Shown here: one piece after another, positions 62,567-64,000 of the stretch
Position numbering within the stretch: the stretch's first letter is position 1
Layout: every line of letters begins with the position of its first letter
NCBI RefSeq assembly: GCF_900142845.1
Contig: NZ_FSRU01000002.1
Location: 1,302,001-1,366,000, forward strand
Direction: 5' to 3'
Length of the DNA: 64,000 bases
From: Paraburkholderia phenazinium
GTDB taxonomy: Bacteria > Pseudomonadota > Gammaproteobacteria > Burkholderiales > Burkholderiaceae
Notes under the pieces: generated by a model
Seen by the model: the letters and a program-made list of their open reading frames with translations, nothing else
The model's database searches: none
What the model was told of the DNA's origin: nothing
Made by a program: the position numbers and the translations under genes

Positions 62567-63451
62567 ATGACGCTCCCGTTTTCCACCGTCCGCGACCTGC
62601 TGCGTTTCGCAGTGACGCGCTTTAACCAGGCCGAACTGTCGTTCGGCCATGTCTCGGCCAACGCTTACGACGAAGCCGCTTACCTGGTGCTGCATACGCT
62701 GCATCTGCCGCTGGACCTGCTCGAGCCGTTTCTCGATGCGAAGCTGACCGCGGCGGAAGTCGACGCGGTGCTGAGCGTGATCGAGCGCCGCGCCACCGAG
62801 CGCGTGCCGGCGGCCTACATCACGCAGGAAGCGTGGATGCACGGCTTCCACTTTTACGTCGACGAACGCGTGATCGTGCCGCGCTCGTTCATTGGCGAAC
62901 TGCTGCAGGACGGTCTGCAGCCGTACGTCGAAGATCCCGAGCAGGTCGGTGCGGTGCTCGAACTGTGCACCGGTTCCGGCTGCCTCGCGATCCTCGCGGC
63001 GCATGCGTTTCCGAATGCGGATATCGATGCGGTCGACCTCTCGAAGCCGGCGCTCGAAGTCGCGACGCGCAACGTCGACGAGTACAAGCTCGACGAGCGC
63101 ATTGCGCTGTTCGAAGGCGACCTGTTCACGCCGCTGCCCGAACGCCGCTACGACGTGATCATCACCAATCCGCCGTACGTCAATGCGGACTCGATGGCCT
63201 CGCTGCCCGCCGAGTACCGGCACGAGCCGGAGATGGCGCTGGCGGGCGGCGCGGACGGCATGGACATCGTGCGCCGGATCATTTCGCAGGCGCGCAACTG
63301 GCTGACCGACGACGGCGTGCTGGTGGTCGAAATCGGCAACGAGCGCGCGAATGTCGAAGCCGCGTTTGGCGGTCTCGATCTCGTGTGGCTGTCCACCAGC
63401 GCGGGTGACGACAATGTGTTCCTGATTCAGGCGGCTGATCTGCCGAGCTGA
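62567..63451 (+). CDS. prmB: Ribosomal protein L3 N5-glutamine methyltransferase
   Basis: 294 residues. SAM-dependent enzyme with Leu-Glu-Leu-Cys-Thr-Gly-Ser-Gly-Cys-Leu-Ala-Ile and the catalytic Thr-Asn-Pro-Pro-Tyr-Val. The Gly-Phe-His-Phe-Tyr-Val and Ile-Val-Pro-Arg-Ser segments favour PrmB over PrmC. Methylates a glutamine of L3. It lies 27 bases after dapE, a common arrangement. Confidence 0.93.
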   Translation: MTLPFSTVRDLLRFAVTRFNQAELSFGHVSANAYDEAAYLVLHTLHLPLDLLEPFLDAKLTAAEVDAVLSVIERRATERVPAAYITQEAWMHGFHFYVDERVIVPRSFIGELLQDGLQPYVEDPEQVGAVLELCTGSGCLAILAAHAFPNADIDAVDLSKPALEVATRNVDEYKLDERIALFEGDLFTPLPERRYDVIITNPPYVNADSMASLPAEYRHEPEMALAGGADGMDIVRRIISQARNWLTDDGVLVVEIGNERANVEAAFGGLDLVWLSTSAGDDNVFLIQAADLPS

Positions 63452-63657
63452 TCCGGCGGTCTGATTCGCCGGACTGAAGTATCCGAGGCGCCGCTGGCTG
63501 CCGGTACGCCTTTTCCCCCGTTGCCCCTGCAACGAAATGCAAAGAATCTGCCGAACCCGACCGCAACGCGAACGGGTTCGGTAAGATGAGCGCGATTGAC
63601 TTCTTTGCCGTCACACCGGGCGGTGGGGAAGCGCATCAAAAAATCCTTCGCGCGCCT

Positions 63658-64000
63658 ATGCAATTCGACTTGCTTCATATCGCCCCGCTCGTTGCTCTCG
63701 CCCATCTGCTCGGCGTGATCGCGGCGTGCCATGCCATTCTGAATACGCGCACCTCCCAGGGCGCGGTCGCATGGGCGGTATCGTTAGTGGCTATGCCTTA
63801 TCTGACGCTGGTGCCGTATCTGTTCCTCGGCCGCAGCAAGTTCCAGGGTTACGCCGACGCGCGCCGTCTCGAGAACGAATCGCTGCGCACGCAAGCGCAT
63901 CCTCACGCATGGGACGAGCACGACTCTTCGGCCGGCTACCCTACCGACGCGCTTGGCCACCAGCTCGTGCGCTCCCTCACGCATCTGGGCGGCATGCCGT
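63658..64000 (+). CDS. cls: Cardiolipin synthase, N-terminal part (runs off right edge)
   Basis: Open to the window edge over 114 codons. Two N-terminal membrane helices (about 6-24 and 36-56 of the shorter form) with Thr-Ser-Gln-Gly-Ala-Val-Ala-Trp and Pro-Tyr-Leu-Phe-Leu-Gly-Arg-Ser-Lys-Phe-Gln-Gly-Tyr, typical of bacterial Cls; the catalytic HKD motifs lie beyond the window. The ATG at 63658 is given; an in-frame ATG at 63586 would add 24 residues and cannot be excluded. Makes cardiolipin from phosphatidylglycerol. Confidence 0.8.
   Translation, partial: MQFDLLHIAPLVALAHLLGVIAACHAILNTRTSQGAVAWAVSLVAMPYLTLVPYLFLGRSKFQGYADARRLENESLRTQAHPHAWDEHDSSAGYPTDALGHQLVRSLTHLGGMP

Overview
The window looks like a chromosome segment of a beta-proteobacterium of the Burkholderiales, most likely Paraburkholderia or Burkholderia. 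The evidence is the high-GC coding style and the conserved order rpsB-tsf-pyrH-frr-uppS-cdsA-dxr-rseP-bamA-ompH-lpxD-fabZ-lpxA-lpxB-rnhB, plus smc-zipA-ligA and dapC-dapD-dapE-prmB neighbourhoods. I infer the genus from gene order and protein style, not from a database match.

Region 1 (1 to about 14317) is an accessory island of visibly lower GC sitting against the 3' end of guaA, a recognised integration hotspot. From the left edge inward it holds: the start of a leftward gene with a Cap4/DUF4297-like nuclease domain (running off the window); a small HTH protein behind a near-consensus promoter; a small unknown protein; an AlbA_2 (Schlafen-like) protein followed closely by a Cap4-like nuclease-STAND ATPase; a 5'-truncated PIN-like gene joined out of frame to the STAND gene; a Gabija-like pair (OLD ATPase-TOPRIM nuclease plus UvrD-like helicase); an AlpA-type regulator; a HigB/HigA toxin-antitoxin pair with an operator palindrome inside its promoter; and a tyrosine integrase. 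Between the integrase and guaA are two families of short repeats that look like recombinase or directionality-factor sites. The outer end of the island is not in the window.

Region 2 (14318 to about 22400) is core: guaA and guaB separated by a small membrane protein gene, an EamA permease, RnfH and RatA, SmpB, and a stomatin/NfeD pair.

Region 3 (22515 to 42470), almost entirely leftward, holds ppsA with its divergent regulator ppsR, an rRNA/tRNA methyltransferase, and the large envelope and translation cluster from rpsB (upstream) to rnhB (downstream). That cluster couples translation factors, UMP kinase, undecaprenyl-PP and phospholipid synthesis, the MEP pathway, the RseP protease, outer membrane assembly and lipid A synthesis.

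Region 4 (42932 to 64000) has map, glnD and an rluB-type pseudouridine synthase with a very long repetitive N-terminus; leftward def, ligA, zipA and smc around a secreted hydrolase; a second EamA permease; the rightward diaminopimelate genes dapC, dapD and dapE with an ArsC-like gene; prmB; and the start of a cardiolipin synthase gene at the right edge. No rRNA, tRNA, CRISPR array or insertion sequence was recognised.
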